From assembly GCF_900142195.1 (NCBI RefSeq), contig NZ_FRAB01000001.1, forward strand, positions 248,001 through 312,000: a stretch of 64,000 nt of DNA, in the 5' to 3' direction. Of this stretch, positions 57,225 through 64,000 are shown in pieces (position 1 is the first letter of the stretch; each line of letters starts with the position of its first letter). Origin of the DNA: Paraburkholderia terricola (GTDB lineage Bacteria > Pseudomonadota > Gammaproteobacteria > Burkholderiales > Burkholderiaceae). Made by a program: the position numbers and the translations under genes. The notes beneath the pieces are model-generated. The model was not told the DNA's origin, did not search any database, and was given only the letters and a program-made list of their open reading frames with translations.

Positions 57225-58367
57225 CTAACCGCGCAATTCGCGCAGCGGATGTTCGTTGGCCGGCCACGGGCTTTCGAACATTTTCTCCACCTCGACGGCG
57301 CTCACGTCTTCGATGCGATCGAAACGCCAACGCGGCGCGTTGTCCTTGTCGATGATGCGCGCGCGAATCCCTTCGATCGTATCGCCATGCAAGAAGCATG
57401 AGCGCGTCAGATCGAGATCGCCGCGCAGCACGTCGGCCATCGAGCCCTCGGCGCGCGTCACCACTTCCAGCGATACCGCCATCGACAACGGCGAGCGTTC
57501 GCGCAACACGGCGATCGTTTGCTCGGCCCATTCGGCGGCATCGGGATCGGCGTCGCCATCGCGCGCCCGTTCGAGCGAAGCGAGAATCCGCGCGAGTTCG
57601 GGCAACGCGAAATGCCGGTCGATCAACGCGCGCGCGTTGGCGAGCGGCGACGCGTCGGGCTCCGGCACGACCCGATGCGCGGCCGTCTCACGCTCGACGC
57701 ACGCCACCACGTCCGCGCCTCGCTCGAACAGTTCGCCGCGCAAGGTGTCGACTAGCGCGGGCAACGCCGCGTCCTCGATGTAGGTGTCGGCGAGACCCGC
57801 GTAAAGCGCGTCGGCCGCGCCGATCGCCTCGCCGGTTACCGCGAGATAACGGCCGATCGCACCCGGCGTGCGGGCCAGAAACCAGCTCGCGCCGACATCG
57901 GGAAAGAGCCCGATGCGGGTCTCGGGCATCGCCATCTTCGTCGAATCGGTGACGACGCGCAGGCCGCCCGTGCGGTGCGCGCCTTGCGAAATGCCCATGC
58001 CGCCGCCCATCACGACGCCGTTCATCAACGCGATATACGGCTTCGGATACGTGAAAATCGCGTGATTCAGGCGGTATTCCTCGATGAAAAACGTGTCGCG
58101 CGGGTCCTGCTCGCCGCGCTGCGCCGACTCGTACAGGAAGCGCACGTCGCCGCCCGCGCAGAACGCGCGCGGGTGCTGGCTGCGCACCACCACGGCGAGC
58201 ACGTCGGGATCCTCGCGCCATTGGTCGAGCGCCGCGTGCATCGCGCGAATCATGCCGGTGGAGAGCGCGTTGAGCGCCTTCGGCCTCTCCAGTTCGATGA
58301 AGCCGATGCGGTTGGCTACGTAAGTCGCGATTTCGTCGCTGACGGCGGGCGAGGTGGAAATGGACAT
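57225..58367 (-). CDS. Enoyl-CoA hydratase/isomerase family, probable 3-hydroxyisobutyryl-CoA hydrolase
   Basis: A 380-residue crotonase-fold protein. The oxyanion-hole segments are FCAGGDVRFLYE and MNGVVMGGGMGISQGAHR; ETRIGLFPDVGASWFLAR is the mark of the HIBYL-CoA hydrolase branch, which removes CoA in valine breakdown. The length (about 380) also fits that branch better than hydratases (about 260). It is a single leftward gene. Confidence 0.87.
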   Translation of the reverse strand: MSISTSPAVSDEIATYVANRIGFIELERPKALNALSTGMIRAMHAALDQWREDPDVLAVVVRSQHPRAFCAGGDVRFLYESAQRGEQDPRDTFFIEEYRLNHAIFTYPKPYIALMNGVVMGGGMGISQGAHRTGGLRVVTDSTKMAMPETRIGLFPDVGASWFLARTPGAIGRYLAVTGEAIGAADALYAGLADTYIEDAALPALVDTLRGELFERGADVVACVERETAAHRVVPEPDASPLANARALIDRHFALPELARILASLERARDGDADPDAAEWAEQTIAVLRERSPLSMAVSLEVVTRAEGSMADVLRGDLDLTRSCFLHGDTIEGIRARIIDKDNAPRWRFDRIEDVSAVEVEKMFESPWPANEHPLRELRG

Positions 58368-58663
58368 GGAGTGCTAGGCGGGCTGGCGCGAAGTGAATTG
58401 GGATTGAACGTTATCACGCACTCGATGATTTGACCTTGGCGGCGGGTTCGGCGGCTCGGCGGTTATGCAGGTATGCCGCGCTGCATCCGTCCCGATGTCG
58501 GTTCTTGCCGGCCTTCCACGCGGACTTTGGATCGACGGCTGGGTCAGCGGAGTTGTTGCCCGTGCGCCGCCCGTTTGCTCGGCCGACATGCTTGCCGCCA
58601 ACGACCTGCCAACAACGTCCCACCAGGCGTTCGATGCGACGCATGAAATCGCATCGGGCCCGC

Positions 58664-58948
58664 TCAACCCGCCGCGTTACCCGGTGGAAAGTGGCCGCTC
58701 TTGAGCAGCACGGGCGTGCCGTTGCTGATCTGCAAGTGCTCGCGCGCCACTGCCTCGATGCGCCGACGCCCGGCGTCGAACGCACGCATCCAGCCTTCGG
58801 GATCCTCGGAGTAGGCGCCGAAGTGATCTTCGAGCGCTTCGACCGAAATGGCGCACGGCACCGTTTCGCCGTCCACCAGCGCGGGAAACACAACGGTCAG
58901 ATTGGAGTCGCGGTAAGCAGGTGCGTCCGCGGGAAACCGAATTTCCAT
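58664..58948 (-). CDS. DUF1488 family protein
   Basis: A 94-residue protein matching DUF1488: MEIRFPADAPAYRDSNLTVV, then VDGETVPCAISVEALEDHF and RIEAVAREHL. The family's function is unknown. ATG at 58948 is chosen since GAGGCG precedes it and homology begins there. An earlier ATG at 59089 overlaps the upstream stop (TGATG) and would add 47 residues; it cannot be excluded. It is downstream of the 59089-59391 gene on the same strand. Confidence 0.75.
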   Translation of the reverse strand: MEIRFPADAPAYRDSNLTVVFPALVDGETVPCAISVEALEDHFGAYSEDPEGWMRAFDAGRRRIEAVAREHLQISNGTPVLLKSGHFPPGNAAG

Positions 58949-59088
58949 GGTCGCCTCATCAGAAGTATCCGGCAGGAAACCGGCGCCGGCGAGAACCGGC
59001 CGGCTCCGGACAACCCCGATATGGTACTCGCGCGGCCGGACCTCGGTCCAGCCTGGCGGGGCGTCCTGCTCGACCTCACGCGCCGCCA

Positions 59089-59391
59089 TCAATGGCCTCC
59101 GAGCAGACGGTCGACGTAATCGCGCGCGGCCTGTTCGACGAACGCAAGCGCTTCTTCCTCGCTGCCGAAGCGCTGTGCGTCGCCGAGTTCGAGCAGGGTT
59201 TCGATGCGATGCGGATCGTCCGGACCGAGTTCGGCGAGACTCACCGTGCCGACGTAGGTGCCGCTCCTGGCGGTGCCCTTTGCGTCAACGCCGACGCCGG
59301 CGCCCGTGGCCGGCGCGTCGGCCGCGGGCACGAGACGCGCGGCGGCGCTGATGTAGTAGCCGCGATAAGGGCCACTGACCCGTTCAGCCAT
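59089..59391 (-). CDS. Small conserved protein, paralogue of the 51690-51932 gene
   Basis: A 100-residue soluble protein starting MAERVSGPYRGYYISAAARL. A variable Ala/Gly-rich insert (about 22-42) separates the first strand from GTYVGTVSLAEL, and a C-terminal helix ends FVEQAARDYVDRLL. The layout parallels the protein at 51690-51932. ATG at 59391 follows GAGGAGAG. Function unknown. It may be cotranscribed with the DUF1488 gene. Confidence 0.7.
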   Translation of the reverse strand: MAERVSGPYRGYYISAAARLVPAADAPATGAGVGVDAKGTARSGTYVGTVSLAELGPDDPHRIETLLELGDAQRFGSEEEALAFVEQAARDYVDRLLGGH

Positions 59392-59956
59392 GTTCGCTCT
59401 CCTCGTTGTGTGTATCGCTTTGTGTGTGATAAGCGGACGCTGCCGCCGTAGCGCATCGAGCCCGCGTGAATCTGAACGGGCCGTTGCATGCATGCGCTCG
59501 CGGCAGGTCAATCAGTAAGGCGCGCCTCAAGGCGATAAGTTCTGCGGCCTGCATGCGGTGACGGCGTCAGCAAGCCGATGACCCGTTGCGGGCGGCGCGA
59601 GACGCCGATTCGCACTTGTTCGGCATGCGCCGGTCGAACGGACTGTCGGCATGGTCCATGCTGAAGCAGTCACCCGGTTTCGAGTCCAGCGAGCGCAATA
59701 TGGGAAAATATTTTCCGCGGAACTACGAATTACCGGAGCAGGAGGCGGCGAACGCATGGTTTGCTTATGCGGAAAGCCACGGCATCGACATGTCGAAAGC
59801 CATCGGCATCTGCGAAGACGCCGCCACCGAAAACGGCACGTAAAGCCGCCGGCTGGTCGGCGCGGCGGGCACCACGATCGACATGCCCTAGCCGGGCAGG
59901 CGCACTCTCTGTGTACCTGGCGGGCCGCGATCTCTCTTTGAAAGGAAAACATCACG
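59392..59956. other. 565-bp region with little coding support
   Basis: Only a possible 47-codon gene at 59700-59843 is worth noting. The rest shows no domain, hairpin-T terminator or strong promoter. AGGAAAA before 59957 is the ribosome site of the next lipoprotein gene. Confidence 0.4.
59700..59843 (+). CDS. Possible small protein (47 residues)
   Basis: Reads MGKYFPRNYELPEQEAANAW and continues with YAESHGIDMSKAIGICEDA, a balanced amino-acid mix unlike nearby shadow frames. The codons are less GC-rich than the neighbours. There is no strong ribosome site, and an earlier in-frame start is possible. No family is recognised. A real but unconfirmed small gene is plausible. Confidence 0.35.
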   Translation: MGKYFPRNYELPEQEAANAWFAYAESHGIDMSKAIGICEDAATENGT

Positions 59957-60355
59957 ATGCATTTCATGACGCACTTGGGCCTCGTTGTCCGCGCCGGCCG
60001 CTTGCAGCGACTGCGAGCCAGCGTAGCGCTCGCTCGGGTCCGCCGGGCGTCCCGGTTCGCCGCCCTGCCCGCCGCTGTATTGCTGGCAACGGGGCTTGGC
60101 GGCTGCGCATCGTCGAACACCACTTCGCTGATCAACCTGCCGAACGGCCAGACAGGATTCGCCGTGAACTGCAGCGGCGCCGACGCCGCTTCCAGTTGGG
60201 CCTCGTGCTACGTGCAAGCCGGCAACGCCTGCGGCGCGACCGGCTACGACATCGTGTCGAAAGACAACGACGAAGGCGGCATGGCGGGCGGCAGCATCAC
60301 TAACGTCGTCTCGGCCAACGTGAAGAACCGTTCGATGATCGTGCGCTGCAAATAA
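59957..60355 (+). CDS. Lipoprotein with conserved cysteines, unknown function
   Basis: A 132-residue predicted lipoprotein. The basic N-terminus is long (about 30 residues), then a hydrophobic stretch with lipobox LGGC at Cys50. The mature part contains FAVNCSGADAASSW, CYVQAGNACGATGYDIVSK and a final Cys near the end; the four Cys may form disulfides. Start: ATG at 59957 after AGGAAAA. Probably outer-membrane associated. Confidence 0.75.
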   Translation: MHFMTHLGLVVRAGRLQRLRASVALARVRRASRFAALPAAVLLATGLGGCASSNTTSLINLPNGQTGFAVNCSGADAASSWASCYVQAGNACGATGYDIVSKDNDEGGMAGGSITNVVSANVKNRSMIVRCK

Positions 60356-60393
60356 CGCCGGGCGCGTTCATGCAGGCTCATGCAGGCGACGAT

Positions 60394-60732
60394 TCAATGC
60401 GCCTGCATCTTTGAAAACATGTTCAGCACCGCGACGCCCGAAATGATCAGTCCGAGTCCGATCACGGCCGGCACGTCGGGCACCTGGCGATACAGCAGCA
60501 GCGCGACCAGCGTGATCAGCACGATGCCGGCGCCCGACCACACCGCGTAGACGATGCCGACCGGAATGCTCTTGAGCGTGAGCGACAGGCAATAGAACGC
60601 GACGCCGTAGCCGAGCACGACCACCGCCGACGGCACGAACCGCGAGAAACCCTCCGACGCCCGCATCGCCGAGGTGGCAATCACTTCGGCAACGATGGCG
60701 ATGCCGAGCAACGCATAAGGAGGCACGCGCAT
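60394..60732 (-). CDS. SMR-family multidrug efflux protein (EmrE-like)
   Basis: A 112-residue protein with four helices. The essential membrane glutamate is Glu16 ([10 protein letters not shown]), followed by [31 protein letters not shown] helices and [15 protein letters not shown], the classical SMR signature. These proteins exchange cationic drugs or guanidinium for protons. ATG at 60732 lies 4 bases after the preceding stop, suggesting coupling. The substrate is unknown. Confidence 0.9.
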   Translation of the reverse strand: MRVPPYALLGIAIVAEVIATSAMRASEGFSRFVPSAVVVLGYGVAFYCLSLTLKSIPVGIVYAVWSGAGIVLITLVALLLYRQVPDVPAVIGLGLIISGVAVLNMFSKMQAH

Positions 60733-60736
60733 CGCC

Positions 60737-61234
60737 TCAGGCCTTTGCAAGCGCGAGCTTGCCGTAGTCGACGCCGAGGTGCGCGCACAACGCTTCCACG
60801 ACCAGTTCGTGATCGGCGCGCTGCGGCAGGCCGGACACCGTGATCGAGCCGATCACGCCGGCGCCCGCCACCGTCAAGGGAAACGCGCCGCCGTGCGACG
60901 CGTATTCGGCGGCCGGCAAGCCGTGCTTGTCGGCGAGCGTGCTGCCCGCCAGCTGCATCTTCAGGCCGATCGCGTACGAACTGCGCCGGAAATGCGCAAC
61001 CGTATTGCCCTTGCGGCGCGCCCAGTCGACGTTGTCCGGCGTCGCGCCCTCGAGCAGACTGAAGAACAGCGGCTGACCGAAGGTGCGCACGTCGATGGCG
61101 GCCGCGATGCCGCGCGCCTTGGCGACTTCGTGCAGATAGGCGCCGACCTGCCATGCCCGGTCGGCGTCGAATCGTGGGAACACCAGCGCGTGTTCCTGAG
61201 CGGTAATCACCTGCAGATCGTGAGCGATGTCCAT
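60737..61234 (-). CDS. UPF0303/HbpS-like heme-degrading domain protein
   Basis: A 165-residue protein of the UPF0303 (GlcG/HbpS-related) family: [60 protein letters not shown] and [25 protein letters not shown]. Relatives bind or degrade heme, but no biochemical role is known for this subgroup. ATG at 61234 matches the family; the upstream in-frame reading is unsupported. It is directly upstream of the SMR gene. Confidence 0.85.
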   Translation of the reverse strand: MDIAHDLQVITAQEHALVFPRFDADRAWQVGAYLHEVAKARGIAAAIDVRTFGQPLFFSLLEGATPDNVDWARRKGNTVAHFRRSSYAIGLKMQLAGSTLADKHGLPAAEYASHGGAFPLTVAGAGVIGSITVSGLPQRADHELVVEALCAHLGVDYGKLALAKA

Positions 61235-61441
61235 GAGGTTCGAGCAAGGAAAGAGTTGGAGCGTGCGCCGGCGATGAAGGCCTGGGCGGCGCCGCGCGAA
61301 AGAGAACCCGATTCTAGCGCAGCCCCTTGCGACGGCCTGCCCGCATGCGACGCCACCCGTGCGCACCGCGACTTCGAAGCGCGCCACAGACTGGCCGCCA
61401 GCGGCGCGCACGCACGATTGAAGCCGGCTCTTAAATAGCTA

Positions 61442-61470
61442 TTGCACGGCCATCCGCATTGTTCTATAAT
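61442..61470 (+). promoter_or_regulatory. Sigma-70 promoter of initiator tRNA
   Basis: TTGCAC, a 17-base spacer and a perfect TATAAT, 15 bases before the mature tRNA. A strong promoter is expected for initiator tRNA. Confidence 0.85.
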
Positions 61471-61485
61471 CTTTTCTTCGACGGA

Positions 61486-61562
<77 letters not shown>

Positions 61563-61591
61563 AGTGTCTCGAAACGTCGAAAACAACATTG

Positions 61592-61625
61592 AAGGCTTGC
61601 CCAACCGGCAGGCCTTTTTTGTTTT
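61592..61625 (+). terminator. Intrinsic terminator after initiator tRNA
   Basis: AAGGCTTGCC and GGCAGGCCTT pair around CAACC, followed by six T, 29 bases after the tRNA. Confidence 0.88.
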
Positions 61626-61767
61626 CCCCCGCCACTTCGTCGCGTTTCGTCCCGATGTTTCTTCACGGTGCCGCGCTCGGCACCGCATCGCCAACCCGGC
61701 CATCGCCGAGGTCAGAAAACCCCCGTCCCGGTGATAAACTCCTATCACCCTTTCTCGTCCCCTTCCT

Positions 61768-62313
61768 ATGAAATTCTGTTCTGTCTGCGGCCAGGGCGTC
61801 AGCCTGAGCATTCCGCCGGGCGACAACCGCGAGCGCTTCGTCTGCGGCAGTTGCGGCACGGTGCACTATCAGAATCCGCGCAACGTGGTCGGCACCGTCC
61901 CGGTGTGGGACGACAAGGTGCTGCTGTGCCGTCGCGCGATCGAACCGCGCTACGGCTACTGGACGCTGCCGGCAGGCTTCATGGAAATGGGTGAAACCAC
62001 GGCCGAGGCCGCCTCGCGCGAAACGCTGGAAGAAGCCGGCGCGCGCGTCGAGGTGCAGAACCTGTTCTCGCTGCTGAACGTGCCGCACGTGCATCAGGTG
62101 CATCTGTTCTACATGGCGCGGCTGCTCGACCTCGACATCGCCGCCGGCGAGGAAAGTCTCGAAGTGCAACTCTTCGAGGAACACGAAATTCCGTGGGACG
62201 AGATCGCCTTTCCCACCGTCGGCCAGACCCTGCGTTTCTTCTTCGCCGACCGCGCCGCCGGCAGCTTCGGCCTGCACACGGGCGACATCTTCCGCTCGCT
62301 GCGCGAAGGTTGA
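61768..62313 (+). CDS. NUDIX hydrolase with zinc ribbon
   Basis: A 181-residue NUDIX pyrophosphohydrolase. An N-terminal zinc ribbon is formed by Cys4, Cys7, Cys26 and Cys29, like NADH pyrophosphatase. The NUDIX box spans residues 70-92 (GX5EX7RETLEEAGA). The substrate may be a nucleotide-sugar or NADH-like compound but is not fixed. It is followed by aat 9 bases later, so the two are likely cotranscribed. Confidence 0.92.
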   Translation: MKFCSVCGQGVSLSIPPGDNRERFVCGSCGTVHYQNPRNVVGTVPVWDDKVLLCRRAIEPRYGYWTLPAGFMEMGETTAEAASRETLEEAGARVEVQNLFSLLNVPHVHQVHLFYMARLLDLDIAAGEESLEVQLFEEHEIPWDEIAFPTVGQTLRFFFADRAAGSFGLHTGDIFRSLREG

Positions 62314-62322
62314 GCGGCGCGC

Positions 62323-63060
62323 ATGGTTCCCTGGCTCGGACCTGACGATCCGTTCCCGCCCGTCGAGCGCGCGCTCGGCGCGTCGAGCGGCGCACCGGGC
62401 CTGCTTGCCGCGAGCGGCGACCTGCTGCCGTCGCGCCTCATCGACGCCTACCGGCGCGGCATCTTCCCTTGGTACTCCGACGGTCAACCCGTGTTGTGGT
62501 GGAGCCCCGATCCCCGCATGGTGCTCGTCCCCGCCGAATTCAAGGTATCGCCGTCGCTGCGCAAGACGCTCAAGCGGGTGTTGCGCGACGACGCCTGGGA
62601 GATTCGCGTCGACCATGATTTCGCCGCCGTCATGCGCGCGTGCGCGCAGGCGCCGCGACGCGGACAGCGCGGCACCTGGATCACCGCGGACGTGGTCGAG
62701 GCGTATTCGTCGCTGCATCGGATCGGTGATGCGCACAGCATCGAAACGTGGTTCGAGGGCAAGCGCGTGGGTGGTTTGTACGGCGTGTCGTTCGGCAAGA
62801 TGTTCTTCGGCGAATCGATGTTCGCGGACGTCACCGATGCGTCGAAAATGGCGCTGGCCGCGCTTGTCGGGCACTTGCGCCGTCACGAAATAGAAATGAT
62901 AGACTGCCAGCAGAACACGTCGCATCTGGCGTCGCTCGGCGGTCGCGAGATAGCGCGCAAGGCGTTCATCGCGCATGTTCGCGCGGCTGTTGAGGCACCG
63001 CCGATTCCATGGCGTTTCGACAAGACCGCGCTGCTCGATGTGCTCGCGCGAGCGGCGTAG
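62323..63060 (+). CDS. aat: Leucyl/phenylalanyl-tRNA-protein transferase
   Basis: Aat (245 residues) adds Leu or Phe to proteins with N-terminal Arg or Lys, marking them for ClpS-ClpAP. It contains [35 protein letters not shown] (opening motif), [24 protein letters not shown] and the C-terminal [20 protein letters not shown]. It is 9 bases after the NUDIX gene and 114 before bpt. Confidence 0.96.
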   Translation: MVPWLGPDDPFPPVERALGASSGAPGLLAASGDLLPSRLIDAYRRGIFPWYSDGQPVLWWSPDPRMVLVPAEFKVSPSLRKTLKRVLRDDAWEIRVDHDFAAVMRACAQAPRRGQRGTWITADVVEAYSSLHRIGDAHSIETWFEGKRVGGLYGVSFGKMFFGESMFADVTDASKMALAALVGHLRRHEIEMIDCQQNTSHLASLGGREIARKAFIAHVRAAVEAPPIPWRFDKTALLDVLARAA

Positions 63061-63093
63061 GAAGATCAGGCCGAATCCGGATTCGCCGCCCAT

Positions 63094-63120
63094 CGAGCCG
63101 CGGGTCACGAGCCGCGGGTC
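63094..63120. repeat. 13-bp direct repeat between aat and bpt
   Basis: CGAGCCGCGGGTC occurs twice, separated by one base, in the 114-bp gap. It is a short non-coding duplication. Confidence 0.8.
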
Positions 63121-63174
63121 GTCAACCGCAAGGCGCCGGGTTTGCATCACAGAGACGCTTCGAGAGCTGCCAAC

Positions 63175-63999
63175 GTGACTCATCCCAACGAGCTGCCTCT
63201 TTCCCCGCTTTCGGCGCTGCAATTTTATGCAACGGCGCCTTATCCCTGCAGTTATCTGGATGGGCGCATCGCGCGCTCGCAAGTCGCCACGCCCAGTCAC
63301 CTGATCAACTCCGACGTCTACACCGACCTCGTCAAGGCGGGCTTCCGGCGCTCGGGCGTGTTCACCTACCGCCCCTATTGCGACGGTTGCCGCGCATGCG
63401 TGCCGGTGCGCGTGCCGGTCGACCGGTTCGAGCCGAACCGCACGCAACGGCGGGTCTGGAAAAAGCATGGCGAGATGGTCGCCACCGTCGCGCCGCTCCA
63501 TTACGACGAAGAGCATTACGCGCTCTATATGCGCTATCAGTCGGCGCGGCATGCGGGCGGCGGCATGGATCGCGACAGCCGCGATCAATACGAGCAGTTC
63601 CTGCTGCAAAGCCGGATCAACTCGCGGCTGGTCGAATTCCGCGAGCCGCTGCCGAATCAACCGGACGCGCCCGGCATCCTGCGCATGATCAGCATGATCG
63701 ACATTCTCGGCGACGGACTCTCGTCCGTGTACACGTTCTTCGAGCCGGGACTGCCGCACACCAGCTTCGGCACCTACAACATCTACTGGCAGATCGAGCA
63801 GGCGCGCAGCCTGAAGCTGCCCTACGTGTACCTCGGCTACTGGATTCGCGAGAGTCCGAAGATGGCGTACAAAGCGAATTTCCGGCCGCTCGAAGGCTTG
63901 ATCGACGGCGCGTGGCGAGTGCTCGACCCGAACGGCGTCGATCTGCCGCCGGTCGATCTGGCGATTCACGGCAGGCGCGGCGGACCGCTCAGGCCTTGA
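63175..63999 (+). CDS. bpt: Aspartate/glutamate leucyltransferase Bpt
   Basis: Bpt (274 residues, also called Ate) adds Leu to proteins with N-terminal Asp or Glu, feeding the same ClpS route as Aat. It has the arginyltransferase-like N-terminus with [13 protein letters not shown], and [18 protein letters not shown] with clustered Cys, then [20 protein letters not shown]. Start is GTG at 63175 ([12 protein letters not shown]). It lies close to aat, an expected N-degron pairing. The stop codon lies one base before the window end. Confidence 0.94.
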   Translation: MTHPNELPLSPLSALQFYATAPYPCSYLDGRIARSQVATPSHLINSDVYTDLVKAGFRRSGVFTYRPYCDGCRACVPVRVPVDRFEPNRTQRRVWKKHGEMVATVAPLHYDEEHYALYMRYQSARHAGGGMDRDSRDQYEQFLLQSRINSRLVEFREPLPNQPDAPGILRMISMIDILGDGLSSVYTFFEPGLPHTSFGTYNIYWQIEQARSLKLPYVYLGYWIRESPKMAYKANFRPLEGLIDGAWRVLDPNGVDLPPVDLAIHGRRGGPLRP

Positions 64000-64000
64000 C

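Noticed and set aside
61663..63969. 768-codon frame opposite the NUDIX, aat and bpt genes
   Set aside because: It covers three well-supported genes plus a gap. Arg/His-rich composition is typical of shadow frames.

Overview
The window is high-GC, densely packed chromosomal DNA whose gene content fits a Burkholderiaceae primary chromosome, most likely Paraburkholderia. Points in favour are the alaA-hom-thrC order, a split arnA with a full L-Ara4N operon, DUF4148, rpsF-priB-rpsR-rplI-dnaB, nodIJ-type transporters, ssuDCBF, and the aat-bpt pair. It is core genome: no prophage, insertion sequence or CRISPR array was seen. The genus call is inference from gene content, not from a database search.

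Layout, left to right. 1-2.3 kb: the 5' part of clpB with a heat-shock promoter, then nsrR divergent from a group III truncated haemoglobin. 2.3-8.7 kb: a leftward run alaA-hom-thrC-moeA-moaD-moaE that joins alanine, threonine and molybdenum-cofactor synthesis. 9.2-18.1 kb: rightward genes with an Mth938-domain protein, then arnT, a small flippase-like gene, arnB, arnC, a split arnA and arnD (4-amino-4-deoxy-L-arabinose modification of lipid A), then bcp. 18.1-22.6 kb: a possible small RNA or attenuator, a PIN-PhoH protein, an NlpC/P60 lipoprotein and an SDR protein lacking the catalytic residues. 22.6-27.6 kb: leftward pit-DUF47, dnaB and the rpsF-priB-rpsR-rplI operon with promoter, leader hairpin and terminator. 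27.6-32.4 kb: a LysR regulator divergent from gcl-hyi-glxR (glyoxylate to glycerate). 33-35 kb: a Kbp-like BON-LysM protein and an asparaginase.

34.8-40.0 kb holds the sulfate uptake operon sbp-cysT-cysW-cysA-cysB. It is divergent from lexA, which has two textbook SOS boxes and is followed by an unknown small gene. 41.5-48.9 kb is mixed housekeeping: DUF2939, a universal stress protein, NodIJ-type exporter, Tas-type reductase, DUF3820, a Gly/His-rich lipoprotein and dusA. A tRNA-His (GTG) at 49.0 kb is followed by a lower-GC stretch with a lone methyltransferase, the only likely acquired DNA. 50.8-52.8 kb holds small secreted or hypothetical proteins. 52.8-56.2 kb is a sulfonate operon ssuD-ssuC-ssuB-ssuF without ssuE or ssuA. 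56.7-61.2 kb carries small membrane, DUF and lipoprotein genes, an acyl-CoA hydratase-family hydrolase, an SMR transporter and a UPF0303 protein. The window ends with initiator tRNA-Met, a NUDIX hydrolase, and the N-degron transferases aat and bpt.

Two sulfur modules (sulfate and sulfonate) lie 13 kb apart with a cysB-type regulator, so sulfur acquisition is one theme. Envelope remodelling (arn operon, several lipoproteins) is another. Short in-frame tandem repeats (6-bp in moeA, 12-bp in cysW) and non-coding ones recur and may vary between strains. Many long opposite-strand reading frames exist only because of the high GC content and were left out.
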